A DNA stretch of 64,000 nucleotides from Lineus longissimus (taxonomy: Eukaryota > Nemertea > Pilidiophora > Heteronemertea > Lineidae), in contig NC_088322.1 in assembly GCF_910592395.1 (NCBI RefSeq), positions 15,309,431 through 15,373,430 of the forward strand, written 5' to 3'. The notes below the pieces were generated by a model, which made no database searches, was not told where the DNA came from, and saw only the letters and a program-made list of their open reading frames with translations. Position 1 is the stretch's first letter, and the number at the start of each line of letters is the position of its first letter. The translations under genes were made by a program, and so were the position numbers. Shown here piece after piece: positions 37,446 through 50,100 of this stretch.

Positions 37446-37745
37446 GGCGATGTAAAGACCTCCTCCGTTGTTTTCTTTATACCCTCGATCTTCAATGAGA
37501 ACGGAATCGACAAACCCTTCTTCGATTAAGTCTGTTACTGAACGCTGGGAACCACCTTCTGTCTCCGTATCTACTCTGATCTGTACTTGACGACCCCATC
37601 GATATTGAACAGACGTCCCTTTCTCTGCAACCTGACTCTCATTCTCAGTTCCAATAAAGGTTGCACTCCTTAATGCCATGACATGGAGTAAAGCTTTGCT
37701 ACATTCCCTTGCAATTCGTGTTTAACGCCCTGGTTTATTGTTGTT
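37446..37745 (-). CDS. Possible minus-strand exon, intact duplicate
   Basis: A minus-strand frame opens with ATG at 37679 and stays open for 77 codons up to the tRNA-Pro gene. Its composition looks like protein (acidic and polar, with motifs such as QVAEKGTSVQYRW and GGSQRSVTDLIEEG), but I recognise no family. The DNA is duplicated at 37856-38098. Comparing the copies in this frame, four differences are synonymous third-position changes (in Arg, Glu, Val and Thr codons), and the others change Thr to Ile, Glu to Asp, Arg to His, and Trp to a stop in the second copy. That pattern hints at former coding constraint, but the sample is small. Where such an exon would splice is not clear. It may instead be duplicated non-coding DNA. 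Confidence 0.25.
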
Positions 37746-37855
37746 TTTTTCACCACAAATGCAATATGGTTGCCACAATCCAAAATGGCCGCGATATTAC
37801 AAAGGGAAAGAACCTCTGCGAAATAACACTGCAGCTGCACTCGCCCGACCGTTTT

Positions 37856-38098
37856 TGAAGTCGGTAACTGAATGCTGGGAACCACCGTCTGTTTCCGTAT
37901 CTACTCTGATCTGTACTTGTCGACCCTATCGATATTGAACACTGATCCCTTTCTCTGCAACCTGACTCAGCGTCTCTCATTCTTAGTGCACTTCCAATAA
38001 AGGTTCCATTCCTTCTCAATATTGCAATAATGCCATCCGAGGTAATAATGCTGTGCTACATTCCCTTGCAACTCGTGTCCAACGTCTTGGTTTGTTTT
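37856..38098 (-). pseudogene. Broken duplicate of the 37.5-37.7 kb segment
   Basis: About 220 bp match the neighbouring segment 37526-37745 in the same orientation at an offset of about 330 bp. Shared blocks include 'ccgtatctactctgatctgt', 'atcgatattgaaca', 'ccctttctctgcaacctgac', 'ttccaataaaggtt' and 'gctacattcccttgcaa'. In the frame that is open in the first copy, this copy has a Trp-to-stop change and several indels, so if the first copy is an exon this one is dead. The 110 bp between the copies holds a YY1-like CCAAAATGGCCGC. Confidence 0.4.
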
Positions 38099-38689
38099 CA
38101 CAGGTCGTGAGTCAGATTCGTATAAGATAGCGTTTCGTTCCTCATCAGAAGGTTCGCAGGCTTTGTGCCTTCGCTATTCAATGTTGATTTATCTTTTCAT
38201 GGCCGAAGAAAGCAGTGTTAAGTCACCGTGAAATGCACCCGGTGGCTGCTGGGGAAAAAGTGCAATTAATGAAGTGAAGAGGCTGGATCTGTATGAGTAA
38301 CTCACAAGAAGTATGAGTGGTGAGTGAAAGGGATATTGGATCATCTCATCAGGGTCAAAAACTGCACAAGAAAAGAGTGTGCGCTTAAAAAAGTGTCATT
38401 TCCAAAGTGGCGGTACATGCCTGGGTGTAAGAGTCATACTAGTATGCAGTGCTGGCGGTTTGAGCGTTGCTGCGAGACGTACTGAGAGCATGGGAAGTGG
38501 ACATTATTTGTCAGACCTTCGTTGAAATGTGGATAATTTTAGAACTATGCAATTAAGCTCTGCATCCCCCGACACGTGACCCAATAAAAAAAAAAAACTA
38601 AACTTATGCAAAACCCAGCACGGCATGAACGACAACAACAACGAATCAGTGGGAAATTTAAGTAAACGCAGCAGGTGATAAAACAAGAA

Positions 38690-39600
38690 GCAATCCAAAT
38701 ACTGTTGACGCAGTTTCCTCTGAGCTTCAAAAGCAAAGCAAATTACCCAATATCGACCAGACATTCATTTAGCGTTAAACCGTTGCAACGTGGCTTTGAA
38801 TCTCTCTTGACTGATGGAATTCGGCTCAGGTGCAAACAGCTTTTATTAGGAAAGACGATAACTACTAATTGTCTCATCAAAACATTGCAGCAGACGATAA
38901 AAGCAGAGATCAAACTGACTGGTTTCGAATTTTCGACAACCGTGCAACATCTTATGTTTCGGCTGAACTATTGTAAGGATGTGAGTGTGGCACTCCCCAT
39001 GCCTCACGAAATTTAAAAAACAGCACAACAACAAAAATGGTCGACCGTTCGAAGGCTGTGAATGAAGAAAGAAGAAATAGAAACACCGAATGATATGTCA
39101 ATTTCTTCCATTTCAAAGTACAATGTGGTTATCTTTCCAACCGATGTCACGTTCTCCTATTCCAAGACCCCTGCGACACTGGTGTCGAGTCTCTCTCGGT
39201 TGGTGGAGAACGGCCACCTGCTCAGGTGCGACAATCTCTTACCACGAACGATGATAACAACAAGGCCAAGAGACAGTCGAACGACTCAGCAAAAACTTGG
39301 AGAACCATTTCATTGTTTCAGAGGCCCCTGAATCTCCTCGACGAAATAACCCTCTGATGATGGCGGATCAAAACAATTACGTGCTGCATAAGGAAGAAAT
39401 TCCAAAAACAATTGCAAGGTTCTTGGTAATTTCTTTTCGTTGCGAGGCAAATTACGAAATATCGACCTCCACATTCCGGCACCCATTGAAGAGGCTTCGA
39501 TTCTTTCCGCGCTGATTGAGGACTGACACCTGCTCAGGTGCAGCTCGTCCTAATGATGGAAGATTTGCTGACCGCGCCGAGAGGAAGATTTGGATTAGGG
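38690..39600. repeat. Three diverged copies of a 310-390 bp segment
   Basis: GCTCAGGTGC occurs at about 38824, 39217 and 39530. Copies one and three also share 'gcaaattac..aatatcgacc' 83-87 bp upstream of it (38738 and 39448). Related phrases 'cgatgataacaac/cgataactactaa' follow in copies one and two. The three copies are strongly diverged apart from this ten-base core, which contains a CAGGTG E-box. Confidence 0.5.
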
Positions 39601-40147
39601 CAGGGGAATCTGGATGGCAGTCTGTCTAAGGAGAGAAAAGGAAAGGACTACGATAGGGATTGGAATGGCTAGGCTTGGGGCAAGGCCCCCTATATTTGTC
39701 AGCGCTAGTTGATTAAAATCGTCCCATCGTCTCCAGCCGGGCACATTTTCATTCACCTACAGAAACAGCGGGGCACATTAAACCCCATTTGTATTGCGCG
39801 CCTCCTACCAACAATTCTAGGAACTAAGCATCCACCTGAACCATCAGAATCTTGTAAGACAAGATGCATGTTGACGTGTTATCTTGGTGAGCGTTCCGCA
39901 TACTTAGGAACCAATTGATTCTCTGTCACAACATCCACCGTATCGTCTGCACTGATTCAATACGGCGTGAGGTTGCAAGTAAATACGGGAACGGCCTGGT
40001 AGTTGGTAAACCGTGGATGTAAGACAAGAGAATGTCAGGTAACCGGGCAGGTTGAAGCAAGTGAGGGCTGATAAACTCAATGTAGATATTTAGGTTGACA
40101 GTCCCAGTCACTGTCCAGACTGGTTTACTTCAGTACAGATGCCAAAT

Positions 40148-40210
40148 GTTGTGGTTGTCGGTTTAGAGTATATATGTATGTTGTGGTTGTCGGTTCGGAG
40201 TATAGGGGCT
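40148..40210 (+). repeat. 31-bp direct duplication
   Basis: 'tgttgtggttgtcggtt' starts at 40148 and again at 40179, each followed by '(t/c)(a/g)gagtata'. A simple tandem duplication. Confidence 0.85.
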
Positions 40211-43200
40211 GTCATGGTAGGTTAAGAGTGACGAAAACGACATCCAATTGATCAAGGGGACGGACAGACGCCATTTAAAACTCAACAACCATAATTCCCA
40301 TCACAGAAGTCATTACGTCTGCAATTTCTAATCTAACTCGCCCAGCATTGTCCCCGCCACGTCCGAGAATCGTGTAGTAGACGACAGCATGACAGCGCGT
40401 GCCTTATTGTTTTCTGATGGATTTTTTTAATGCTCCTCAGCGCAGTCGCCCCTCCCTCTCCATTAGAGAACCCCGGGGTTTCAATCGATTGACTGCAGCG
40501 GTGATATTGGACGAGTCGGATCCTACAAGCAATGATTTTTAATCGTTCGATGGAGTTTGACCCAAGTTTTTCATTACGCATGACAGAAATTACCACTCGA
40601 ATGCTCAAAGGACGGTGACATTGTTCAATTCTTTTTAGGCATCTCTATAATGGACCTCTGAAGCAGCTTTACCGACCAATTTGACGAGTGACAAGAATCT
40701 CGGATTCACGTCCCTAAAACAGTCGCTCGTTCAAGCAAGGGTTAATCTCTAATCTGGAGCCGGCTTCCATCTTCTCACAACCTTGTTCTCAGGTCCAACG
40801 TGTATGTAGTGCACCCCCGTTATTCCTGATGCAGTACCGAGGGGGTGAGGTTTTTGTCATGTATGTTCACATGGTTGCACATTCCTGACGTATCTGACCC
40901 GACGTGGCATTGCGCACCTCCATCGCGGGGTATGTACTGCGCATGCTAATAAGCGCTTCCGCCACGCGCCCGGAGGCTCGTGTCACTAATTTAAATACCC
41001 GATCCCTAAAAGAATGAGACGTATTCACCAGACACGCTGTCGCTAAAATTCATATGCAAATTATTTTCGATTTTTTGAGTTTGGAAATGTGAGTTTTAAT
41101 TTAATCCTCGGGAAGAGAACGCGTGTTTACTAGAGTGTTTCCTGTTACGGGGCACAATGGGTGTTTTCATTTCGGCAAGGGGCGCTATGTTTAGTTGCTC
41201 GGTTTGGGCCCATCGACCCTCACGAAAGTTGTTTCGTGGGGGTCGATGTTATAAAGATTTGTCCTGAAATGTTAATCCTTTACAAAGAGAATTTAGGCCA
41301 AGGTGCGAGCGGGCTTTGTTTAATGGCAGAAGACCGTGTATTGGGGTGCGCTTGAATAATTTTAATTGGGAGTTAAGCTTACATGTAGGTCTGAGCTGGT
41401 TGTAATTTTCTATTGTTTACACCCATGCGGTAATATCCCGGGGTCACTCTATAGGACGCACTTGGGGTTAGACTCTGTACTAAGTAGTGGGTGGGTATAA
41501 TAGTTTCTAGATAGTGTGTTGAAAGGGGACGCGGCCACACACTGAGGGCACGCCATAATCTCAAACACTTTTTCGAAATCGAAAAGTTTGGCAGTGGCCC
41601 AGAGACTTTCCCAAATGACTCGTAACTTTTGAATGCTATATACATGTATATCGTGATGGTGGCCAATTGGGGGTGACTGGTTGTTTGTCAACGAATCGAA
41701 GGCCCACTAAATCGTAGGATAAGTGTGATGTCTAGCCGATCTTCAAGCACAAACGCCAGGGTCGCCATCTCTCCCATCGACATGGAACCAAACTGGCTGC
41801 GAGGGTTCTGAACCGGGATTGGCTGTATCAGATCATACTCTCGAAACAAAAACAAACTCTCTGGTCTCATTGATTTTTTTCACTTTGTTCCTTCCAAAAC
41901 CTACCGAACATATTGATGCGTGCAGACAAGAAGAAACTGACAACGAAAAAAAAGCCATGCTGTAATTATTAAAAAAGATTAAAAGATTAGACATTTTCGT
42001 GATAACCGACATTTGGTAAAGCGGCCCGCCATGACAATTCTAGTTCCTTTTGATGCTCTCTTTAGGCCTGGAGGTACGAAAGCAGAGTCGCTGTGTCAAA
42101 AGGTCGGCAAAGGTGGTAATTAGTCTTAAATGATATCGCTGCGCAATCGAGTGAAAAAAAGATCCTCGGTGTTTAAAAATAATGACATCAATGTCGCAAA
42201 ATACGGTAAATTTCGATGGTTAGTAGGTTAATTAGGTGATTAACTTTAATATTGGAGGTAATTAGGGGAACTCTATCATTCCAAGGGGAATGTTTATGAT
42301 ATTTTGCTTTGACACCCGACCCGGCCAAAGAGGAACGTTCGGTTCGCAATAATAAAGAAAGAAGGCAAATGTTAGCTATTTTTTTATTCTCTCATTTTCT
42401 TTCACGAGACAATTGCACCATTCGCCAACGAAAGGATTCTTCAGGTAATTTTCTCTCGGGTTATTCAAAGTTGGCATGTTTTTTTTCATATTTGCGAATG
42501 CATCATCTGTCTTCTAGTCTTAAGAATTGAGCGTGGAACCACCCCATATAGACTGCAAGGGCCCAAATCGCCGAGTTCAGCTCGTGTGGCTAGCACTGAA
42601 TCGCTTTTTACGACTGTGCCGGGCTTTGGCTTTCACTACTACTTCTACCAGGAAGTCAAAGAACAGTCACATGCAAACGAATATTATGTACTCTTTGCAA
42701 AGTAAAAAACTACACGTGTTTTGCCAGTGACATCGCCTTGACAAGTATAAGAGAGTAGATTCATTTTACCAGCCACTCCTGGAGAAGTCTTTCCTTCTCA
42801 AAGACAAAAAATCAAATTCTAAGATTGCATAACATTTACCGATCGCCCGCAAACAATTCCTTGAGAATATGGCGGCTTCGGAACCACGTTCTCCAGCAAC
42901 CGTAAAAACAGGTCTCAATTGATTAATAGATTAATAAGGAATTACGTCATCTCGCTGGTAAAACAGGACAGCGTTATCAGTTTCATTAATCGCAATTCTA
43001 GAATTTGCCTACGGACCGTAAAATCATCACTCTGTTAATTAATAATTAATTAAGACGGGAAGCTGCATTAGGCAACATTTATTAAACGATCTTAAATAGA
43101 CGCGGTAATGAATGTTGATCCAAGCGAAACTTCTTTTTGGTTTTGAGAAGAAATCATGAATTCCCACTTGCAGACCACATGTAGGGAAAGAGCATTAAAA

Positions 43201-44089
43201 GTTGCATATCTTTGTCCAAATCGCGTCAGAAGTTACAGCTATCCGATGATTTTAAGTTTGTTGGTTTTTTTCCTCGGCCAGGTCTATAGGCGACCCGGAT
43301 GTAACTCCCACTGTTTTGACAGACAGGTTCGTTTTTCCGTACCCAGTTTTGCTGGAGTTTGAAAAACTCTGAAAACTGATTCATCGGTGATTCATGATAT
43401 ACTTGATAGCTTGGAATAAAACATGAAATGTACTTTTGGAAGTTGTGTGGCTAGATGATCCCCATCAGAGTATTAATCATATCGCCAATAGGCAAGGCGC
43501 CTGAGGTCTTTATCATATGCCCAGATCCTCATGTTATCCAGTGACCACTCCAAATTCAGTGAATTATATGCAGGAACAGAAGGGGAATATCCTATGTGAT
43601 ATCACTGAAAAAACATGTTTTTCGAGCATATTTGTTTATTATTTTGCTTTATGCTAGCAAAAAGCTGCCTCGTCATGGCAAAAAGAAGTGTATGCCCCTC
43701 TCCAATGACCGAAAAGCTAGCTACGGGACTAATGTTTTATCGAGCATCAAGCAAATTCTAGTTGCACATCGCCAGTTCTGTCTACTAAACGTTCTCGACG
43801 AACTGACGCAACGGCTGATGCGCTTTGTCTCAAAGAATTGGTCCTCCTGGGGTTTGTATCTGAAGCGGAATAATATCTTTATTAATGACTCAGGATTGGG
43901 GATTGTTTTCAAATCATATCGTATTTTGCTCTGATCGTTGTCTTCAATGTTTTATTGGATAAAAGTTTTAATGTCTGTCATTGTCGAGTCAATCATCCTG
44001 TAAACCCGTCCTCTCCCAAAGGGGGCACTGCAGTTGCTATTTGTCACCTACTCTTGCCCAAGAAATAATGGGCAATAACTGTTCCTACA

Positions 44090-44150
44090 GTGCTGTAGCC
44101 TAGTGGTAAATCGTGTAACTGCTCCGACCGAATGGTTGGACTCGCCACGC
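44090..44150 (+). mobile_element. tRNA-derived SINE head relic
   Basis: TAGCCTAGTGG at 44096-44106 matches the pol III A box. GGTTGGACTCG at 44134-44144 is a B box with two mismatches, at about tRNA spacing (38 bp). No acceptor stem can be paired, so this is not a tRNA gene. The region beyond shows no recognisable SINE body. Confidence 0.45.
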
Positions 44151-45089
44151 GAAGAAGACACAATCGTGTCGCGTCTCAAACGGATTATCAACATGCATGT
44201 TTCCTCAAAATAATTCCTGTCCAAATGTCTAATTGTACCAAACCGCGTCAATCATACAAGGAATGCCACACTTCAATGCCAAAATCGCAGGTGGATGATG
44301 TTTTGGCAGACGACACTCTCTTCTAATCATGCGGTTGAAAGAAAATGCGACATGTTCGACCAAACAGGTGGAACGAGGGACGTGCAACTGAAGGACACTT
44401 CAAATGCCAGAAACATATCGAATCGAAAACATTTCTTTTGTTGCAAGTTTCTAGGAGGCGTTTGAGTGATAGACTAATGCCAAAGAATTGGCGAAGGATT
44501 TGTGGGCGAGGACAGCCCTCATCCTGTGGTGGGAGTGGGGTGATATGTGTCTTTTGGCGAATTATTGAAAAACTCGGACTTTTCGATGGCATGGTATATC
44601 TACGTACATGATTCCTGCTTAACAGTTCAGTACAAGAGCTGGCGCTACCACACGTCTCCTGCTGGTGAACTGTCACACAGATGGTAGTATTCACGTCGGA
44701 GGCGACGTCCAAACTGGTCTCAGACTTTTTGTCCTTTAGCTAGGAGAACTCCTCGTGTCCCTTTTTGTAAACATAACTTTTGCCTGACGCACTGCTTGTC
44801 CTTGCCATCGCATCAACGCTGCTTGATGGTTGAGGCGAGAATTCAGTTGTCTTTACTGCATACAACCCGTGCATCATTCTGCCCTTGCTTACCCCACTGC
44901 TTTTACAATGACACAGAAACCACAACACCTTTTTCGAATGTAAACAAACCTGGTAGACAGACGATGGCGCGTGCCCAGTAACTTTATCAATTAGCCAACT
45001 AATTGACAAGGACCCGTCACTTTACACTGGAATAAACTGACAGCTTGTCAATCCAAATTTTCCGATTTGCGCCGACGCACCTGTCAATC

Positions 45090-45165
45090 TTCGAGGATTT
45101 CCGAAAAAGCACGAGTGAGTCGTCTGCACGTTCGCCGACGATTTCCGGAAAGGCACGAGTGCCCA
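45090..45165 (+). repeat. 44-bp direct duplication
   Basis: 'ga(g/c)gatttccg(a/g)aaa(a/g)gcacgagtg' occurs at 45093 and 45137, 44 bp apart. Confidence 0.75.
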
Positions 45166-46856
45166 GTCAGCTGTTAAGCGCCTGTTGCGCAGCTCGCGGG
45201 TGGTAACCATCAGTCAACTTGATGGATTGGTTTAAGATACTGTGTGGAAGGCTGAGTGTGTTGCCCCATTAGCAAATCAACGGTTCACGGTCAGGGGTTT
45301 AGATAACATCACTCACAGACACGTTTGACAGATTGCGCATGTCAGGTTGATTTCTGACGTTACTGTGGCAGTGTGATGGATGATAGCTTCATCGCCGATG
45401 ATCCAATGTGGCAAATTAAATCGCATAAACAATGATTAGTACAAATAATGACATTGTAATGAGACGAAGACAAATGGCATTCAGTTTATGAACGCGGTTG
45501 AACAAGTCTAAAAAAGGGGCTTCATGTTTGCCAAGGGTTTTACGCCTCTGACGAACCTAACACACAAGCTGTAATACCCATTTAACGCCTGCGCCACTCG
45601 TGTTTATTGTATTTTCTCATGCCTCGACTATATCTAGTGCGCTTATCTCGCACCAGGCGACACCAACAGTCAATAGCAGTGATAACGCGCATGCGCAAGA
45701 GTTGCGTGTATACAAGTTTCATCATTCCGTCAAAAGCAGGAGCAACCTTTACATGATCATTCCATTGCAATGAAACTACAAGGGAAAAAGCACGCCAGGG
45801 TAACGCAGCATTCGTCGATCGTTGAAGGGTTTTCCTATTGTTGATTCAGGCTGGTTAGGTATCGAAAGCCATTTCTTTATTGAATCAATCTACAGCGCTT
45901 GAATCAACATGCAGGTTCGTCTGACATTACCAAGTGGTCCCAATTATCACTAGATATCTTAATTTAATTGGCTGGGAGGAGCGGATCTGATTGGTGCGAT
46001 ATGGCAATGTGTCTATCACGAAGGCAACTTGTGGCTGGTGTTGGTACTGCCACCTGTCTTGACCACAAGTAACTGTGTGGAATAGATTTTGATAGGTGTA
46101 CCGAGTTTCTTCGAAAAGCAAGATTAAGGGAGAAGAATCGTAGGTTTTGAAAGGCCTACGCCTTGCATTTACCATTGTGGGCTATCGGTACCCCCAAAGA
46201 ACAAAAACGACGCTGCATGTTGATGTCAAAGTCCATCTCTTCGGCAACAACAACAACAATTTTGTTTGTGTGTTTGAAGGGGGATGTACTGAAAAAAGCA
46301 ATTCTCTCAAAACTACGTCGGAGAAAAACAAATCACTTCGCCATACTGCCAAGTTGAAAAGCCAAGTTTCCTGAAAAAAGCGTACCTGGACGCTCCGCAC
46401 GAGACAAGTTGCCTAGGCAACCAGAACGCCCTGCCGAGCTGAGCTTGGTACAGACAGGTGGCGGGTAAATGCAGCTGATGGTCCCCCTATGCGAGGTCAG
46501 GTGAAAAATACGATATTGACTTGAAGATTGTGCATAATATACATGTGTCTGTGCTCACTATGTGGTGCAGTTTGCTGCTTCAGTTTACAGAAGTGAAAGT
46601 AAGCTTTTAAAATGCAGAGAACGCGTACATTAACTCTTTAAGGTATTGGTAAACCTAACCATGACCTGACATATGGATGCGCCCAAATGACCGTGTTATT
46701 CTATCAGCTGTGACTGATACACCGTACCAAGGTATCTTGACAACCAAGGTTTTCACATCTCAGCAATTATATATCTTTAAAATGCAAAAAAAACTGATCT
46801 GGTTAGTCGAGATACCAAAGCAAAAAGAGTGAATTAGCGAACAGTTGATAGCTTGT

Positions 46857-47015
46857 CCTTAGCGACAAGTCGACGACCTTAGCAACTATTTCATAACCAT
46901 AGCTACCAGTTGATTAGATAGCGACCATTCGTTTACCTTAGCGACCCTAAGCTACCCTTAGGAACCCGATGATTACCTTGGCGACCACTCTGAGCACAAC
47001 GATAAGTCGATTATG
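46857..47015 (+). repeat. 19-21 bp degenerate tandem repeat, about 8 copies
   Basis: Units near 'ccttagcgaccagtcgatta' run head to tail, with substitutions in every copy. No frame is conserved. The array is best read as an old minisatellite. Confidence 0.7.
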
Positions 47016-47137
47016 TCCAGATAAAAACGCAGCGACTTGTTGACCAGACTATAACCTTGATGACGAACTATTAACGGAGTAAAACTTCCCTTGCCTACCT
47101 TTGCTTGATTCTCTCGGAAGCTGTCTAAATATCGCTC

Positions 47138-47161
47138 TTTGTTTTGTTTTGTTTTGTTTTG
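47138..47161 (+). repeat. TTTTG microsatellite
   Basis: Nearly five uninterrupted TTTTG units. Confidence 0.95.
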
Positions 47162-50100
47162 TCATATAATCCACGCGTTCCATTACAATCTCATCATCAA
47201 TCGAGGACGAACGTAATCCAACAGACGGCGCCAAAATTCAAATCCGTCTGCGGTTGGCCCATTAAAGTTTCCTTCTGATATGGTTGAAAGCTATCTCGTG
47301 ACAGTCCTCACTAAGAAAACCTAGAGTAAACGTTCCCACCAAAAAAAACTAAACTTTTATCAACCAATCCAACTCATCTCAGCAAGATTCCTTAAGAGCT
47401 AATAGGCATGTTACGAATCGAAGGCTAACAGTCATCAGCTATCCTGAGTTGAGGATAAAAAACACGTTGTAGTCCCCGCTCTGCCTCTTGAAAAGTGCAT
47501 TAACTCGGCATGCTTCATCCTCAGGAGACCTCGCTCGTGCCGGAGCAACTGCTGCGCATGCTTGTCGAATAAAAAGTGTATCTCAGACCACAGAGGGCAC
47601 TTTCCTCGAGTGCATTTAACTCTCTCACTGAATCCCGGCTGAATTGTACAAACGCGCCAAAAGTTACTGCATGTGGATGAGTTGCTCTGGTACAAATCGA
47701 ATGCCGGCTTTTTCCATCAGAAATCAATGATACCCAAGCCATCAGTACGGGTTTCCAGTGATGTAGTGACAGATGCATCACTGATTACCAGTAATAAATA
47801 AATACAATCCCTTTAGAGGAAGTCATTTCAAAATGTTGAAACTGCTCTGAATCCGAAGGGCGCTGGCAATCCTCTGATTGTTCTCCCGCTACCGCAATTG
47901 GTCTACAATTTGCGACCACACTATCCATGTTGAACTGCCTTAGCAAAAACGCTGGAAAGTTGGACCTTTCGAATTCCTTTCTCTTACAAAAAGTATCTTA
48001 CTCTTCTTGTAGGTTCTATTCTCCACTGCAGTTTCCGGCTATGTTGCATCATGGACATCAATCCCTGTAAAATCACCCGAACACACCAAAATACCAAGCG
48101 AATCAAACGCTAGCTCTCCCAGCTAGAAAAAAACACGATTCCCAACCTTCGCTTCGATCTTCCTTGACAACGTTAGAGCATCCCAGCGGCGTGTTCGGAG
48201 CCAAATCCTAATGCTAACACAAATCCCTGTTGAATTGTAGAATCGCACTAAAGTAACTTGTAGGCTAATGGCCAGCTAGGCTAATTGGTATGGTATCAGT
48301 GACGACTGCTATTGACAAGGACGACTCATCACTAATCTACTAATTGTTAGAGCAACTGCTTGTGTGCATTTCAGTGTAAGTTGAGTGCATGGCTTGTACA
48401 TTGAGGTGTGCATTACTGCGTAAATGTACTCTGCGTGCGAGGACTTTCATTCCATTTTAACCACCCCCGGACTTTATTTAGAACTTCAAGGGGTATATGC
48501 AGGTCTGCCAAGAATACCCAGATTGTCTCCCTGTTTGACAAAAGGTGGTCTTGGCACTTATAAATCGAAGTTGTATGAACTTCAACGTACGTTGGTCTTA
48601 CAATGTCGACGTGAATGCATCTAAGTTTTGTGTTAAATGTATCACTGATACAGAGTAATAGGTGACATTGAGAATAAATTGACATTGGTTTCTCCGTCTA
48701 CCTGCTGTTGGTATTGACCAAATAAACTGCACAGGGACAACCGCGTGTTAAAACCCCCACTCTCCGCATTTTCTCTCCATTTCCATTAAGGATAATTACC
48801 TATGGGAATGGAACAGAAAGAGTGGTCTTCGTCGTCCCCAGGAACATATTACAGACAGGGTCCATATGTCTACCAGGACCAACGTACATGGCTAAGATCC
48901 TGCGGACGAAGTTCCCAGAACAGAAGATATCGCTGATTCCTGCGAAATCACACTCCCACGACTAATAGCTTTAGCAACAGGCCTAGAGTAAAATGATATC
49001 TTTGTTTAGCGAGTTGGTGAGTCTCTTTGTGATTGGGCCGTCTGCAGCAAACTCTGTGAAGCAGGCACGAGCGCCTCTGATTGGACAATGAATGACAGGA
49101 TGTCTCTGTAATTGGTCCATCTGCAGCTATCTCGGCGAAGCAGGATTTTGCGACACTGATTGGACAATAAGATATGGATCGTCGACCTCATTGGTTCGTG
49201 ACATTATGCAACTAAAATTTTGAAGAAAAATATCCTGAAAACAAGACAGACGGCATCTTAAAGCATGAAAACGGAACACGAACAATTTAAGACCCCAGAC
49301 CTACCTCAATGCAGTATTGTCCTGAATACAGGGCTGGTTCACCTGATAAATCCCAATTTCTCAAGCTTTCAAAACGAAATTGGCTCAACAACTTTTTCAG
49401 ACTTGACGCCGCGCTAGGAAATTACGACTGGGCTATTCCTATGCGTGGGCACTTTATTTCTGCGGGTAGTTACCCGCCGAGTTTCAATCAAACCAAACAC
49501 CGCGGGTTCCTAACCAGAATCGACGTTAGATGTAAACTGGTACAGGAGATTGCCAAAGCACTGATGAGGCAGCAGGTTTCCCTGTGGAAAGTTTAAAAGT
49601 TGAATTATACGATTCGTTGTCGCCATAAAGGTAACACCAACCCCCGTCAGCATCACTAAGCAATGGAGTCGCCGTCAGTATCACCAATTGATGGTGTCAC
49701 CCTTTTTAGCACTACGCAGGGTAAAGTTGTCTCCATTTCAGCTTCACCAAACATTATGTCGCCGAAGTCAGCTTTGACGGCGTTGAATGCATCATCATTC
49801 TTATTCCCAATTTAAAACAAACCATTAGTGATCATGGCCTCCTGGGATTGATTCCGTTTTTTCTTAATCTCCTCAGTCCCGATATTCCCCCTTTAGGCTG
49901 ATTCCGTGCGCAGGACCACTTCATCCCGAGACGTACTATCTTACTCGAATGGAAATAGCATTAACCAGTGGATGATCAACTGATACGCTTTTGATAGAGT
50001 CTAACGTATTGAACCCTGCGTCCCGTTATCTTAATTATCTGCTCTGTGCTGTCATACCAAGGCTAGACGGCTCATCAGACGTCAATCACTAGGAGAAGCA

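Larger units (their letters stand above)
36908..37452 (-). repeat. Three-unit tandem array of tRNA-Pro genes
   Basis: A unit of 179-187 bp, consisting of a tRNA-Pro gene plus about 110 bp of flank, is present three times. Flank markers are 'gaaacccgttgaga' at 36909, 37094 and 37273, then 'gggaagggcaatgctt' and 'aaaataaaagtcatgttgat'. Flanks differ by substitutions and small indels, whereas the 72-nt tRNA sequences are identical. The array arose by tandem duplication of a single pol III gene. Confidence 0.93.
38099..46856. other. Gene-poor stretch with old duplications
   Basis: No exon is recognised. Contents noted separately are three diverged copies around 38.7-39.6 kb, a 31-bp duplication at 40148, a SINE relic at 44.09 kb and a 44-bp duplication at 45.09 kb. 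NRF1-like GCGCATGC motifs lie at about 40938 and 45687. A CpG-rich patch spans about 40890-40990. Confidence 0.45.
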
